Notes: generated by a model not told the origin, from the letters alone. A DNA stretch of 64,000 bases from Methylobacter sp. (GCF_023227905.1 NZ_JALOCF010000016.1:1-64000); one strand, 5' to 3'; shown: positions 35,776 to 44,921, counted from the first letter of the stretch. Translations and numbers: made by a program.

Positions 35776-36732
35776 ATGGACTTTTTAATGCAATTGTTGA
35801 CAGGGCTAATGGCAAACCAACAAGGAGGCCCCTGGGGTGTGGTTTTGTTGGTGGCAGGAGCTATTTTTATTTTAGCGTTGGCATTAATGTCATTATTTGA
35901 TGATGTTTTTGACCCTGTGCGTTCCCGTTTTAAGCGGGAAATGAATACCGACGCGGTTTCCATGTTTGAGTCTAATGCGATATCGGAAAAGCTTCATAAA
36001 CATAATAACGTGTTTGTTCCAACCAGCCAGGCGTTATTGCAAAGAACAAGGACACGTCTTCATTATGGCGGGTTTCATGGAAAGAGCAGTCTATTGCATT
36101 ATTATGCGATACGAATGTTGTTAATGATTTTGTTGCCTTTATCCGTGCTGATGGTCATGGCGCTGATTCCTGGCATGAAGAGTGAAACCATATTTCAATC
36201 GGCAATGGCAGCGATCGCAATAGGTTATATGGGGCCCAGTTTTGTTTTGGATAAATTCATCGCCAATCGTCAGAAAACTCTGCGCCGGGCATTTCCCGAT
36301 ATGCTTGATTTATTGGTGGTTTGTTCCGAGGCTGGCTTGAGCCTGGACGCGGCGATACAAAAGGTGGTTGTCGAAAGCGGTATGAGTCAACCGGTATTGG
36401 CTGCCGAACTGGACATTGTGATTGCTGAAACCCGCGCAGGGATTGATCGGAATAAGGCTTTGCAAAGATTGGTTGAAAGGACTGGGGTAGAAGACATTAG
36501 AGGTTTGGTAGCGGCACTGTCACAAAGCATGCGCTTTGGCACCAGCATTGTCGAGACACTCAAAGTTTATTCGGAAGACCTCAGGGACAAAAGAACGCAA
36601 GCTGCCGAAGAAGTGGCTGCCAAGATCAGTACAAAGCTGATTTTTCCGTTAGCCGTTTGTTTACTGCCGGCATTCTTAATGGTTGTTATGTTACCGGCCG
36701 TATTGGTTCTTAGACATATAAACCCCGGATAA
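35776..36732 (+). CDS. tadC: Tad pilus inner-membrane protein TadC
   Basis: 318 residues: N-terminal helix at about 20-40, two helices at about 110-160, the GspF-like core (FPDMLDLLVVCSEAGLSLDAAIQ, LVAALSQSMRFGTSI) and a last helix at about 290-310. It is the partner of TadB in the platform. It starts 10 bases after tadB with GAGGTGA as ribosome site. Confidence 0.95.
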   Translation: MDFLMQLLTGLMANQQGGPWGVVLLVAGAIFILALALMSLFDDVFDPVRSRFKREMNTDAVSMFESNAISEKLHKHNNVFVPTSQALLQRTRTRLHYGGFHGKSSLLHYYAIRMLLMILLPLSVLMVMALIPGMKSETIFQSAMAAIAIGYMGPSFVLDKFIANRQKTLRRAFPDMLDLLVVCSEAGLSLDAAIQKVVVESGMSQPVLAAELDIVIAETRAGIDRNKALQRLVERTGVEDIRGLVAALSQSMRFGTSIVETLKVYSEDLRDKRTQAAEEVAAKISTKLIFPLAVCLLPAFLMVVMLPAVLVLRHINPG

Positions 36733-36820
36733 CGGTTTTTACCGCTCGTAAAATGATGAACCTTAGTTACCGAAATCTCCTGGCTTTTTGTTATGAGGAC
36801 AGAGAGAGTTCCCTTACCGG

Positions 36821-37753
36821 ATGAAGATGATGAGTATGATAAATAAAATAAAAAAACTAACCAGCCTCATTTTTTTGATTATTTTAAGTCAATCGCTGCT
36901 GACCGCTTGTAATCCCAGTAACATTCAAGAAGCAGAGCATGCTGGCGACGAACAGAAAACCAAAGATATCTTGCAAAATGCCGGGCTTAATGTCGATTCG
37001 GTGGACGATGCTGTGCTAAAAGCTGAAAAAGCGGCGCAGAGCGGCAAGATGGATCTGGCTCAACTCTATTATATAAAAGCCTACGATCTGGAGCCGACTA
37101 ATGTCAGGGTTTTGCAAAAAATGGCTGATTTATATACCGACCTAAAAAAATACGACTTGGCCGAAGTCAGCCTAAAATTGATCTTGCAACAGCAGTCGGG
37201 AGATATAAAAGCAACCGAACAATACGGCTTACTGTTAATCAAGCAAAAAAAATATCCTGATGCAGAGAAGCATCTTGCTCAAGTTGTCGCCAAGCAACAA
37301 AGCTGGTCGGCCTATAACGGCTTGGGGATCATTGCTACTTTGCAGGGCGATTATTTGAAAGCCGAAAGCTTTTTTAAAAAAGCTGACAGTATTTCGCCGA
37401 ATTCGCCTGAATTACTAAATAACATTGGCTTTGCTCTCTATTCAGCCGACAAACTGACCGAGGCTGCACCCTATTATCTTAAAGCCCTGCAAATCAATCC
37501 TGGTTTTAAAAAGGCGGTTTATAACTATGCATTGCTTCAAGCACGTTTAAGTAATTATGAACAGGCGCACAGTGCCTTTGCCAAAGTGTCTTCACCGGCC
37601 GAAGCCAATAATAATACCGGCTATATTGCAATGATGAATGGCGATTACGCCGAAGCGAATACTTATTTGCAGGAAGCCATCAACATATCGCCCAAGTTTT
37701 ATAAAAAAGCCAATGACAATTTAAAGCGCTTGGAAACACTGGAACAACAGTAA
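36821..37753 (+). CDS. tadD: Tad pilus TPR lipoprotein TadD
   Basis: 310 residues with a lipoprotein signal peptide (lipobox LTAC, Cys about 30) and at least five TPR-type helical pairs from about 65 onward (DLAQLYYIKAYDLEPTNVRVL, YDLAEVSLKLIL, YPDAEKHLAQVV, YLKAESFFKKADSISPNSPEL, LTEAAPYYLKALQINPGFKKA). TadD is needed for assembly of the secretin complex in known Tad systems. The start among several nearby ATG codons is uncertain. A hairpin 62 bases downstream ends this gene block. Confidence 0.92.
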   Translation: MKMMSMINKIKKLTSLIFLIILSQSLLTACNPSNIQEAEHAGDEQKTKDILQNAGLNVDSVDDAVLKAEKAAQSGKMDLAQLYYIKAYDLEPTNVRVLQKMADLYTDLKKYDLAEVSLKLILQQQSGDIKATEQYGLLLIKQKKYPDAEKHLAQVVAKQQSWSAYNGLGIIATLQGDYLKAESFFKKADSISPNSPELLNNIGFALYSADKLTEAAPYYLKALQINPGFKKAVYNYALLQARLSNYEQAHSAFAKVSSPAEANNNTGYIAMMNGDYAEANTYLQEAINISPKFYKKANDNLKRLETLEQQ

Positions 37754-37815
37754 GAGCGAAGTATCGATAAAGCCTTTTCTAATTCTCTTTTGCTGGAAAC
37801 TCAGCTCCTAATAAC

Positions 37816-37858
37816 AGGGTTTATGGTCAATTTCCTCTCTTGATTGGCCATAAACCCT
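37816..37858 (+). terminator. Hairpin after tadD
   Basis: AGGGTTTATGG (37816-37826) pairs with CCATAAACCCT (37848-37858); the stem can extend inwards by CAAT / ATTG. No T run follows, so it is a weak intrinsic terminator at best, but its site right after tadD suggests the end of the tadABCD transcript. Confidence 0.55.
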
Positions 37859-38016
37859 AGCCAATTTCGTCAAACTGTCAGAGATGTCGTGTCCGTTAGA
37901 GTAAAAAACGAACCCTGATACAAAAATGTAAGTGCATGATAAAACGGCAATTGACTCTCAAAAACTAAAGCAAGTGCCTCTAGGCACCACAGAATAAATC
38001 AACCTTTTGTTACTCT

Positions 38017-38373
38017 GCTTGAGTTGCCTATCTTTGGGGCATCTTGAGCATACGCATCAAGCTAAGACATAACTCGCAAAATTTGCTGATTTCCAAACTT
38101 CAACTTAGGAGCAAACCTTAGGCGTAGGCCGGAATAAGACCATCCAAGCGCGTAGCGCGAGGTGGCGTTTCCGGCGAATTTGGATGCTGTTTGCCGGAAA
38201 AGCTTCCGCTCCTCGGCAACTGCTCCTGCGTTGCTCTACCTCCTGCATCCTTGCAGTCGTGCTCACGCCCCTTACCTACATCCATGTAGGCAACACCAGT
38301 TCTCGCTGTCGCTCGAACCGGCTTATTCCGGTCTACATGGCTGCTTGAGTTATCTACCTTTGGGGTATCTTTG
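38017..38373. repeat. Repeat-rich block in the tadD-flp spacer, including a 50-bp dispersed repeat
   Basis: Near-identical 29-base segments beginning GCTTGAGTT lie at 38017 and 38343, bounding a block with no real gene. Inside, 38211-38260 is an exact 50-base inverted match to 60188-60237. CCTACATCCATGTAGG forms a short palindrome nearby, and GCCGGAATAAG (about 38122) is complementary to CTTATTCCGG (about 38320). The ORF at 38162-38419 in this block has no protein-like features. This looks like a composite of intergenic repeats or a decayed element. Confidence 0.65.
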
Positions 38374-38792
38374 GCGCGGCATTAGCAGCTCCACGCCGTC
38401 GGCATCGTTATCATTCTAAATCCGTTCACTCTTCTTTGTTGCTAGACAGGCCTGCTTATTTCCATCCAGCATGTCATTGTCCACCTGTGCAAGCAATGTC
38501 GGCAAAAGGCTTTGGCGCCAAGGTAACGTGGGCAGAGCGCTTCAGCCAGGCAATATTTTTTGCTTTATCTGTCTGATATCGAGCAACTGACCCGTAATGC
38601 ATAAGGGCTAAAACAAAGTAATTTCAATATTCCTGGTTAAGTTGCAGGTACTTACGTCAATACTATTCTGTTAAAAAATATCAGTGGTTTATATTTAACT
38701 AATATACTTAAGGTTAATAATAGGTTGTTGGTATTGTTAGTAATTTTAATTATTTAAGTAAAAACTAAGTGATTTAAATGCACGTCATCCAA

Positions 38793-39115
38793 GTCGTAGG
38801 TATTCATACTAATATTTTTTAGATCATTTTATACTTAAAATTTCCTTAAGTTGTTTTTTAGGTGGCCGGTAATCTGGGTTGCGCTCTTTTAAATAGTTAA
38901 GGGTAGTAGTCGTTAATGTTAAGCGTTGCGTCTGTGATTGTTATTAATACATATTAGTGCCTTCATAGATATAAATTTTGCAGTATTTTTCTTATATAAA
39001 TAATGCCAAACATGCTTCGTAATTTTAATACAGCTGACCGATGTCGTAGGTATTAGTACGAATATATTTAAGCTCATTTTATGCTTAAAATAAACTTAAA
39101 TATTTTACAGGCGAC
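38793..39115 (+). promoter_or_regulatory. Two direct repeats exactly 250 bp apart upstream of the pilin gene
   Basis: Copies at 38793-38865 and 39043-39115 align without gaps. Both start GTCGTAGGTATT, then share TCATTTTAT, CTTAAAAT and CTTAA. Roughly three quarters of positions match. Each copy includes a short dyad (GTATTCATAC; GTATTAGTAC). No coding frame runs through them. Being in a 1.65-kb AT-rich gap before flp, they could be duplicated promoter/operator modules for the highly expressed pilin. Confidence 0.6.
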
Positions 39116-39405
39116 CCAAGATTATAAATGGTTATTTTGATAATGTTTGTATTAGGTCAAATAGGTGAGGTCTAACGTATCGTTAAATATTAATTTTTGT
39201 GTCAATAAAATTTATTGACCAATAAAAGAACATGCTACATGTCTGTGTTGGAATAACTGACAATATATATTAATTGTCCGTCAACCGATGCTGGCCGGTA
39301 GATGTGAGAAGGGGATGCTTTTTATAAACGGATCTTTGATAATGTAATTTATGATTCAAAATAGTTTAAATAATACTTTTTTAATTTCATATTGAGGAAT
39401 AAACC

Positions 39406-39594
39406 ATGAAAAAAATAACAAACTTAGTGAAAGGATTTCTTGCTGATGAAAAAGGCGCAGAAACTGTTGAGTGGGTAATGATTGCTGCTGTCTTGGCCGG
39501 CATTATTGCCGTTGCTTTTTGGGAAACTTTAAAGACTGGAGTTAATACTACTATAGGAAACATAACAGGAAAAATGACTGCATCTTACACATAA
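39406..39594 (+). CDS. flp: Flp-family type IVb pilin
   Basis: Major pilus subunit of 62 residues. A short basic leader (KKITNLVKGFLADEKG) is followed by AETVEWVMIAAVLAGIIAV. Processing after Gly17 would leave Ala-Glu at the new N-terminus, with Glu at position 2 instead of the type IVa Glu5; Flp pilins usually have Glu5, so the exact cut should be checked. GAGG precedes the ATG, a long repeat-bearing spacer lies upstream and a terminator follows, fitting a strong monocistronic gene. TadV encoded downstream is the likely peptidase. Confidence 0.93.
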   Translation: MKKITNLVKGFLADEKGAETVEWVMIAAVLAGIIAVAFWETLKTGVNTTIGNITGKMTASYT

Positions 39595-39614
39595 TCTGTT
39601 GTTAAGATAGAAAC

Positions 39615-39662
39615 CGGTCTTCTCTCTTTGTCCTCCAGGCGATGGAGAAGACCGATTTTATT
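39615..39662 (+). terminator. Terminator after flp
   Basis: A perfect 10-bp stem CGGTCTTCTC / GAGAAGACCG with a 20-nt loop is followed by ATTTTATTT. It lies 20 bases after the flp stop, consistent with separate high-level transcription of the pilin. Confidence 0.8.
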
Positions 39663-39716
39663 TATACAGCGTTTTCAACTTAAATTAGTTGCTAATCATT
39701 AACAGGCTATGTCGTT

Positions 39717-39760
39717 GGAGTGCAGGCTTTGCCTGCTCTGGCAAGCGAAGCTTGCACTCC
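39717..39760. repeat. Three-way-junction palindromic repeat
   Basis: Outer stem GGAGT / ACTCC encloses two hairpins, GCAGGC-TTT-GCCTGC and GCAAGC-GAA-GCTTGC. The 44-base unit resembles dispersed REP-type repeats. It lies in the 417-base spacer 39595-40011, which otherwise is AT-rich and holds no gene. Confidence 0.7.
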
Positions 39761-40011
39761 GGGCACACTATAGTTTCAATAATAATTAACTGAATTTGAA
39801 AGCGTTGTAAGTACTTGGTCTTTAATATCCTATTCATTATTTTTATACGCAAATAATAAATATGATATTAAAAATCAATCAGTAAAAGTGTTGAATTTAT
39901 GTGTTATTAAAATAGAAAAATAGTGCCGTACATGTTGTCAATTGTTATTGCTTTTTAAACAACATTTGATTTTGTCAGTTAAACATTAATTAATAACTTT
40001 ATAGTCATTTC

Positions 40012-40560
40012 ATGTTTATTATTTACTTAATATTAATTGTATTTGTATTAATCGCAGCAACTTACGATGCGGCCACACAAAAAATACCTAACTGGACGTC
40101 ATTGCTTATTGTTGCGTTAGGGGTGGGCTGGAATTTTTCTTCCGCTGAAGGCTTAGGCGCTCGTGATAGCGGCTTTGGATTGCTTGCCGGTTTATTGCTG
40201 ATGCTGCCGAGCTATATTTTCGGAGGCATGGGCGCCGGCGACGTGAAACTCATGGCGGCGATAGGGGCTGTGGTAGGCATTAAGCAAGCTCTTGACGTGG
40301 TCTTTTATAGCTATATGGCAATGTTTGTCATGGCCTTGCTTTTTATAGTGGTGAAAGGGGATCTGCTTAAGCTGTTGCGCAGGTTGAGGACGCTTATTTA
40401 CGGTTTGTTTTCTGGGGTATTGGCTTACCAGAAACCGGACCCATCGGATGCTGCAAGTTACCGAATGCCTCTGGCACCGGCTATCGCACTCGCTACCTGT
40501 TATGTTTTATATCCGGCGCTTTGCAACTCAGGATTCATGGCGGATTTATGTCACTACTAG
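40012..40560 (+). CDS. tadV: Tad prepilin peptidase TadV/CpaA
   Basis: Aspartic (A24-type) peptidase of the inner membrane that matures Flp and TadE/F pseudopilins. 182 residues with about five membrane helices. Catalytic Asp residues are in ATYDAATQKIPN (Asp19) and GGMGAGDVKLMAA (GxGD motif, about 73-76). There is no N-methylase domain, as in other short TadV proteins. Its end overlaps the start of the next ATPase gene by 13 bases, so the two are probably co-translated. Confidence 0.93.
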   Translation: MFIIYLILIVFVLIAATYDAATQKIPNWTSLLIVALGVGWNFSSAEGLGARDSGFGLLAGLLLMLPSYIFGGMGAGDVKLMAAIGAVVGIKQALDVVFYSYMAMFVMALLFIVVKGDLLKLLRRLRTLIYGLFSGVLAYQKPDPSDAASYRMPLAPAIALATCYVLYPALCNSGFMADLCHY

Positions 40561-41816
40561 AACTGATTAAACAACCCCGCACGATTAGCGAGACCGCTCT
40601 CGATGCCGAGTTATTGATTGATTTAACACTAAAGCATCTTTATGACGGTGGCGCGCAGGATCTACAGCAGTTGGCCGACAGGCTGGCGCTTACGGGAAAC
40701 CTGCTGGAAGGGATTTTGGTCAACTTGCGCAAAGACTCCCGGGTTGAGGTGTTGGCCGCCAAAGAAAATAGCGCCGGAGTACGTTACCAATTAACCGATT
40801 TAGGCCGTTCCGAAGCGAAAAATGCCTATATACGTAGCGGTTACGTTGGCCGTGCCCCGATTACAATCGATCATTACCGGCGGCTGGTTGAAGCGCAATC
40901 CGTATTTAATTGCACGGCAAGCAAAACGGAATTAATGGAGGCCTTTGCCGGTGTCGTAATAGAGGAACATTTGTATGACCAGCTGGGGCCTGCGTTGCAT
41001 TCTGGCCGGGCCCTTTTAGTTTACGGTCCAGCAGGTAGCGGCAAGACTTATATCTGCAAACGCCTGGCGCGATGCTTGGGTGGTCCGATTTATTTACCCT
41101 ATGCCATTGCTGTGGGCCGGGAAATCATCCGGTTTTTCGATCCGATGATTCATAGTCCGGTCGATCAAGTCAGCGGGACAGCCAACTATCAATTAGAAAA
41201 CCGCACAGATCAACGCTTGATTTTATGCGAACGTCCGGTTGCTATCAGCGGTGGCGAGCTGACCATGGACAGGCTCGAGTTGCGTTATGACCCAGTCACC
41301 CGGTTAAACCACGCGCCTATCCAGTTAAAAACCAATAACGGCATTTATATCATTGACGATATGGGGCGGCAGCGGATGCCTCCGATTGAATTGCTCAATC
41401 GCTGGATTGTGCCTATGGAAGAGCATATCGATTATTTGACGGTGGGAACAGGGCAGCATTTCCCGGTGCCGTTCGATACTGTACTGGTGTTCTCGACCAA
41501 TTTGCATCCGCTGGAATTGGCTGATGAGGCTTTCCTGAGGCGCTTGGGCTACAAAATACAATTCACCGACATTACTAAAGAGCAATTCACCCTGATTTGG
41601 GGAGATGTGTGCCGGGAACGCAATGTAACGGTTGAAGAAGGGGTACTGGATTGCCTTTACGAATTGTATGACCAGACCAAGCGGCCTTTTATGCCGTGTC
41701 AACCTCGGGATTTGATCGGCATGGGACTTGATATGGCGGCGTTTAAAAATACCCGGGGTCACCTAAGCAAAGAAAACATCAGGCTCGCGTGGGGCACATA
41801 CTTTATCGATATATAA
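40548..41816 (+). CDS. AAA-family ATPase embedded in the Tad locus
   Basis: 422 residues, not one of the canonical Tad proteins. The N-terminal part (about 1-110) looks like a winged-helix module (LTLKHLYDGGAQDLQQLADRL, RYQLTDLGRSEA). The ATPase core follows: Walker A VYGPAGSGKT (about 160-167), Walker B IYIIDDMGRQ (about 268-272), sensor 1 LVFSTNL, and possible arginine finger FLRRLGYK, then a C-terminal helical lid. ATG 40548 overlaps the tadV end. It may remodel or regulate pilus assembly; the winged helix allows a DNA-binding alternative. I cannot name its family with certainty. Confidence 0.82.
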   Translation: MSLLELIKQPRTISETALDAELLIDLTLKHLYDGGAQDLQQLADRLALTGNLLEGILVNLRKDSRVEVLAAKENSAGVRYQLTDLGRSEAKNAYIRSGYVGRAPITIDHYRRLVEAQSVFNCTASKTELMEAFAGVVIEEHLYDQLGPALHSGRALLVYGPAGSGKTYICKRLARCLGGPIYLPYAIAVGREIIRFFDPMIHSPVDQVSGTANYQLENRTDQRLILCERPVAISGGELTMDRLELRYDPVTRLNHAPIQLKTNNGIYIIDDMGRQRMPPIELLNRWIVPMEEHIDYLTVGTGQHFPVPFDTVLVFSTNLHPLELADEAFLRRLGYKIQFTDITKEQFTLIWGDVCRERNVTVEEGVLDCLYELYDQTKRPFMPCQPRDLIGMGLDMAAFKNTRGHLSKENIRLAWGTYFIDI

Positions 41817-41831
41817 GAAAGGGGTGAACAA

Positions 41832-42581
41832 ATGAACAGACGATTTTTTATTATGCTGAGTATTGCATTGCTGCTGTCTTTTCTTGCGGCTTATGTTGCC
41901 AAAAGTTGGATACAAGGCCAGGCGGTGCCCGATAAAGGGGTGTCGGTTGTGGCTGCGGCAATCGAAATCCCTTTTGGCGTCAAGATTGAAGAGTCCCAGG
42001 TTAAGCTGATTGCCTGGCCGGGCGACTCAGCTCCGCCGCAAGGCGCTTTTACATCCAAAGAGCAAGTCGTCAACAAAGTTGCGATGAACAAGTTCTACCC
42101 GGATGAAGTTATCACGGAAAAAAGAATTTCAGAATATTTGGGCGGCAGTACGCTTTCGGCATTGATTGCTAAAGAGTATCGGGCCATTTCGGTGCGAGTG
42201 GATGATGTGGTTGGTGTGGCGGGCTTTATTTTGCCTGGCAACAAAATCGATATTCTTGCCACGAAAATGGACCGTACCGCCAATAAAGCCGCTACCCGGA
42301 CGCTATTACAGAATATCAAGGTATTGGCGGTGGATCAGGAAGCTTCTCAGGAAAAGGAAAAGCCGGCCATAGTCAGGGCGGTGACGCTGGAATTAAAGCC
42401 GGATCAAGCCGAGACCATGGTGCAGGCCATGCAGGAGGGAACCATACAGCTGACATTACGGAATCCGTTGGATAGCGTAGTGGAAGACAAGGTTGTCGAG
42501 GTAGCGGAAGCAAAAGCGACGCCGGTTGTCGATAGGGTCAGAAGCAGAAAACGTGTACTGAAAGTAATTCCATGGCTGTAA
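41832..42581 (+). CDS. rcpC: Flp pilus assembly protein RcpC/CpaB
   Basis: 249 residues. N-terminal membrane anchor at about 6-24, then a SAF-type domain (VSVVAAAIEIPFGVKIEESQVKLIAWPG, YPDEVITEKRI), the CpaB core (YRAISVRVDDVVGVAGFILPGNKIDIL, NIKVLAVDQE, AVTLELKPDQAETMVQAMQEGTIQLTLRNP) and a basic C-terminus. CpaB/RcpC acts in the periplasm with the secretin. It follows the ATPase gene by 15 bases. Confidence 0.93.
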   Translation: MNRRFFIMLSIALLLSFLAAYVAKSWIQGQAVPDKGVSVVAAAIEIPFGVKIEESQVKLIAWPGDSAPPQGAFTSKEQVVNKVAMNKFYPDEVITEKRISEYLGGSTLSALIAKEYRAISVRVDDVVGVAGFILPGNKIDILATKMDRTANKAATRTLLQNIKVLAVDQEASQEKEKPAIVRAVTLELKPDQAETMVQAMQEGTIQLTLRNPLDSVVEDKVVEVAEAKATPVVDRVRSRKRVLKVIPWL

Positions 42582-42653
42582 GTGATCTGGCGATAAAGGC
42601 GAGCCAGTAACGCGGATCGTTTGAATTTTAATAATAAGAAGAAGGGGAATGGT

Positions 42654-42929
42654 ATGAACAAAAACCAAATAGCACTATCTGATAATCACCTTTCATTTAA
42701 TTTACCGGAGACTCTGTTAATGGAAGATGCAAGCATAACGCCCCTCACGACACTGCAATACGCAAAAATATTCAAAGATATTTACAGCGAAACTGACAGG
42801 GTTGTTCACGGCAATATGGTTGCGGCTAAGTGTGTCGAGCATCCTAAGCACGGGAACATTGTTCTTGTGTCGACTACTTATGACGGCTGTTTAATGATTC
42901 ACTTCCAACCTATCCCTGTAAGGAACTGA
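42654..42929 (+). CDS. Small Tad-locus protein of unknown function
   Basis: 91 residues between rcpC and the secretin gene. ATG 42654 follows AAGGGGAAT; the frame is open 11 codons upstream but without support. There is no signal peptide or membrane helix. The sequence (LQYAKIFKDIYSETDRVVHGNMVAAKCVEHPKHG, then VLVSTTYDGCLMIHF) suggests a small alpha/beta cytosolic protein. I recognise no family. Its position suggests a role with the pilus, but no function can be assigned. Confidence 0.7.
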   Translation: MNKNQIALSDNHLSFNLPETLLMEDASITPLTTLQYAKIFKDIYSETDRVVHGNMVAAKCVEHPKHGNIVLVSTTYDGCLMIHFQPIPVRN

Positions 42930-43023
42930 AGCCGTCCATAGACGAGTTAAGCGTCCTCACATGGGGTACCAGGTTGATAGCCAAATAATAAATTAATGCT
43001 TGTTATTATCAGATGAGTTAGCC

Positions 43024-44613
43024 ATGAACCATAAAATTAACAAAAAATTACTCTGCATTTTTGCACTTGTCGCGTTATGTGTTGCGCATCATTCGGTTGC
43101 CGCCTTAAAAACCGCAGACATTAAACCAGTCAAGGTGCAAATTGGCTTAAACAAATCCAGGCTGATTACGCTGGACAGAAATATAGTTGAAATATCGCAA
43201 GGCAATTCGGCTATTGCCGATTTCCCGGTGGACACTGAGGCTGCGGAGACCAGCTTTATGCCTCCGAACCAGATATTGATCCGGGGCAAGTCATTAGGCA
43301 CCACGAGTCTGTATTTGTGGGGGGATAAACAGAAGGTTGTACAAATGCTGGATATTGAAGTAACGCATGACCTGGATTCATTAAAATCCAAACTAAATGA
43401 GCTGCTCCCTAATGAGAATATTTCGGTGCGCTCTTCGCAGAAAAATATCGTGTTAAACGGCGAAGTCAGCACAGTAGCTAACATGCAGGCGGCAATTGAC
43501 CTGGCGCAAGGCTATTTGGGGAGTTCAACAGCTCTTGGCGCGGGCACTGCCCCAAGCCCCGGCGGCTCCGGCAGCACTAATGTAACAACAACTACCGCGT
43601 CGCCAAAAGTCGATCCCAGTAAAAGTTCTACCCCGTCAGTAATCAATTTGATGAGCGTCGGCGGCGCACAGCAGGTCATGCTGGATGTAAAAGTAGCCGA
43701 GATAGATAGAAAACTGATCAGGGGCTTGAATATCAAATTTAATGCCTTGCAAGTTTCCGATTCTTTTTCTGTTGGGGCTATTAACGGAGGAGGAATTATG
43801 GATTCCGTGGGCATGGGTGGATTGCTTAATAACCACAGCTTTGATGCCGGCGCGGTCTTTTTGCAAGCGATCAGTGGCGGATTTATGTTTAATCTGACCA
43901 TCGATGCGGCCAATGATCAGCAATTGGCAAAAATTTTAGCCGAGCCCACGCTAACGACATTATCAGGACAACCGGCAACCTTTATTTCAGGCGGAGAATT
44001 CCCTGTTCCGGTGCCGCAAGGTGGAATAAGTAATGGGTCAATTACTGTCACATTTAAAGAATTCGGTATCGGCTTGAAATTTGTCCCGGTGGTGCTTGAT
44101 TCCGGGCGAATCAATCTGAACATGAATGTCAGTGTTAGTGAGTTATCCGAGGATGCCGCCGTTATAGCCCGGGCTGGTGATACCAATACCCAGTTTGCGA
44201 TACCGTCGCTGACTAAACGGGAAGCAAGCAGTACGCTGGAGTTGGCGGATGGGCAAACCATGAGTATTGCCGGGTTAATCAGCGATAAATTGCGCGAGAA
44301 TGTGAACAAGTTTCCGGGGTTGGGCGATATACCGGGATTAGGCGCGCTATTTAGAAGCTCGGCGTTCTTGAATCAACAAACGGAACTGGTGATTTTCGTC
44401 ACCCCTCGCTTGGCCAAACCGGTGCTGGCGAAAAATGCGCTATTACCGACCGACAGTTTTGTTCCCCCGGATGATGTCGATTTCTATGTTTTAGGCAGAA
44501 CCGAATCGAGAAGGGCCAGAAACCGGTGGGTAAAAAATGATGCCAATCCGCTAAGCAGCAAAGGCGGTCTCGATGGCGAATATGGTCAGCAATTAGTGGA
44601 AGGAGGTCAGTAA
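43024..44613 (+). CDS. rcpA: Outer-membrane secretin RcpA/CpaC
   Basis: Forms the outer-membrane pore of the Flp pilus. 529 residues from ATG 43024, with a signal peptide to about residue 27 (LLCIFALVALCVAHHSVAA). A pilus-secretin N-terminal domain follows (VQIGLNKSRLITLDRNIVEISQGN, IRGKSLGTTSLYLW), then a BON-like segment (LLPNENISVRSSQKNIVLNGEV), a Gly/Ser/Thr-rich linker and the secretin domain (QQVMLDVKVAEIDRKLIRGLNIKF, AEPTLTTLSGQPATFISGGEFPVP, KFPGLGDIPGLGALFRS, ELVIFVTP). Its stop overlaps the next ATG by one base. Confidence 0.94.
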   Translation: MNHKINKKLLCIFALVALCVAHHSVAALKTADIKPVKVQIGLNKSRLITLDRNIVEISQGNSAIADFPVDTEAAETSFMPPNQILIRGKSLGTTSLYLWGDKQKVVQMLDIEVTHDLDSLKSKLNELLPNENISVRSSQKNIVLNGEVSTVANMQAAIDLAQGYLGSSTALGAGTAPSPGGSGSTNVTTTTASPKVDPSKSSTPSVINLMSVGGAQQVMLDVKVAEIDRKLIRGLNIKFNALQVSDSFSVGAINGGGIMDSVGMGGLLNNHSFDAGAVFLQAISGGFMFNLTIDAANDQQLAKILAEPTLTTLSGQPATFISGGEFPVPVPQGGISNGSITVTFKEFGIGLKFVPVVLDSGRINLNMNVSVSELSEDAAVIARAGDTNTQFAIPSLTKREASSTLELADGQTMSIAGLISDKLRENVNKFPGLGDIPGLGALFRSSAFLNQQTELVIFVTPRLAKPVLAKNALLPTDSFVPPDDVDFYVLGRTESRRARNRWVKNDANPLSSKGGLDGEYGQQLVEGGQ

Positions 44614-44921
44614 TGCAAACGTTAGATAAAGTCAGCATCAAACAGGCAGTGGCAGGGATACTGTTTTCAACCCTAATAACGGGCTGCGCCGAGTGGAACT
44701 CTCATCCGGTCGTTGCCGAACAGAATTTCGGCCATGCAGTCAACAATATGATTAAAAACCAGACCTTGTATCCTGAACATGGTCAGAATGACAATCCCAC
44801 ACTGGGGCTGGATGGACAAAAAGCCCAAGGCGTCATCAGAGCTTACCGGGAAGGTGCATCGGAAAGACTGGACGATGCCAAGCAAGGCGCAACTTTTGAC
44901 GCCACAAATGTCGGAAATTAA
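44613..44921 (+). CDS. RcpB/CpaD-like Tad pilus lipoprotein
   Basis: 102 residues with a signal peptide and lipobox ITGC (Cys about 25). The mature part NFGHAVNNMIKNQTLYPEHG, then LGLDGQKAQGVIRAYREG, resembles the end of CpaD-type Tad lipoproteins (NFG, then a Gly-Asp-Gly motif). It is much shorter than CpaD and lacks its N-terminal domain. AGGAGGT supplies a strong ribosome site, and the ATG overlaps the secretin stop. It probably assists secretin assembly. Confidence 0.75.
   Translation: MQTLDKVSIKQAVAGILFSTLITGCAEWNSHPVVAEQNFGHAVNNMIKNQTLYPEHGQNDNPTLGLDGQKAQGVIRAYREGASERLDDAKQGATFDATNVGN

Noticed and set aside
38162..38419. 85-residue open frame in the tadD-flp spacer
   Set aside because: It lies across the dispersed-repeat block, has no ribosome site, and its translation is low-complexity and unlike any protein I know.
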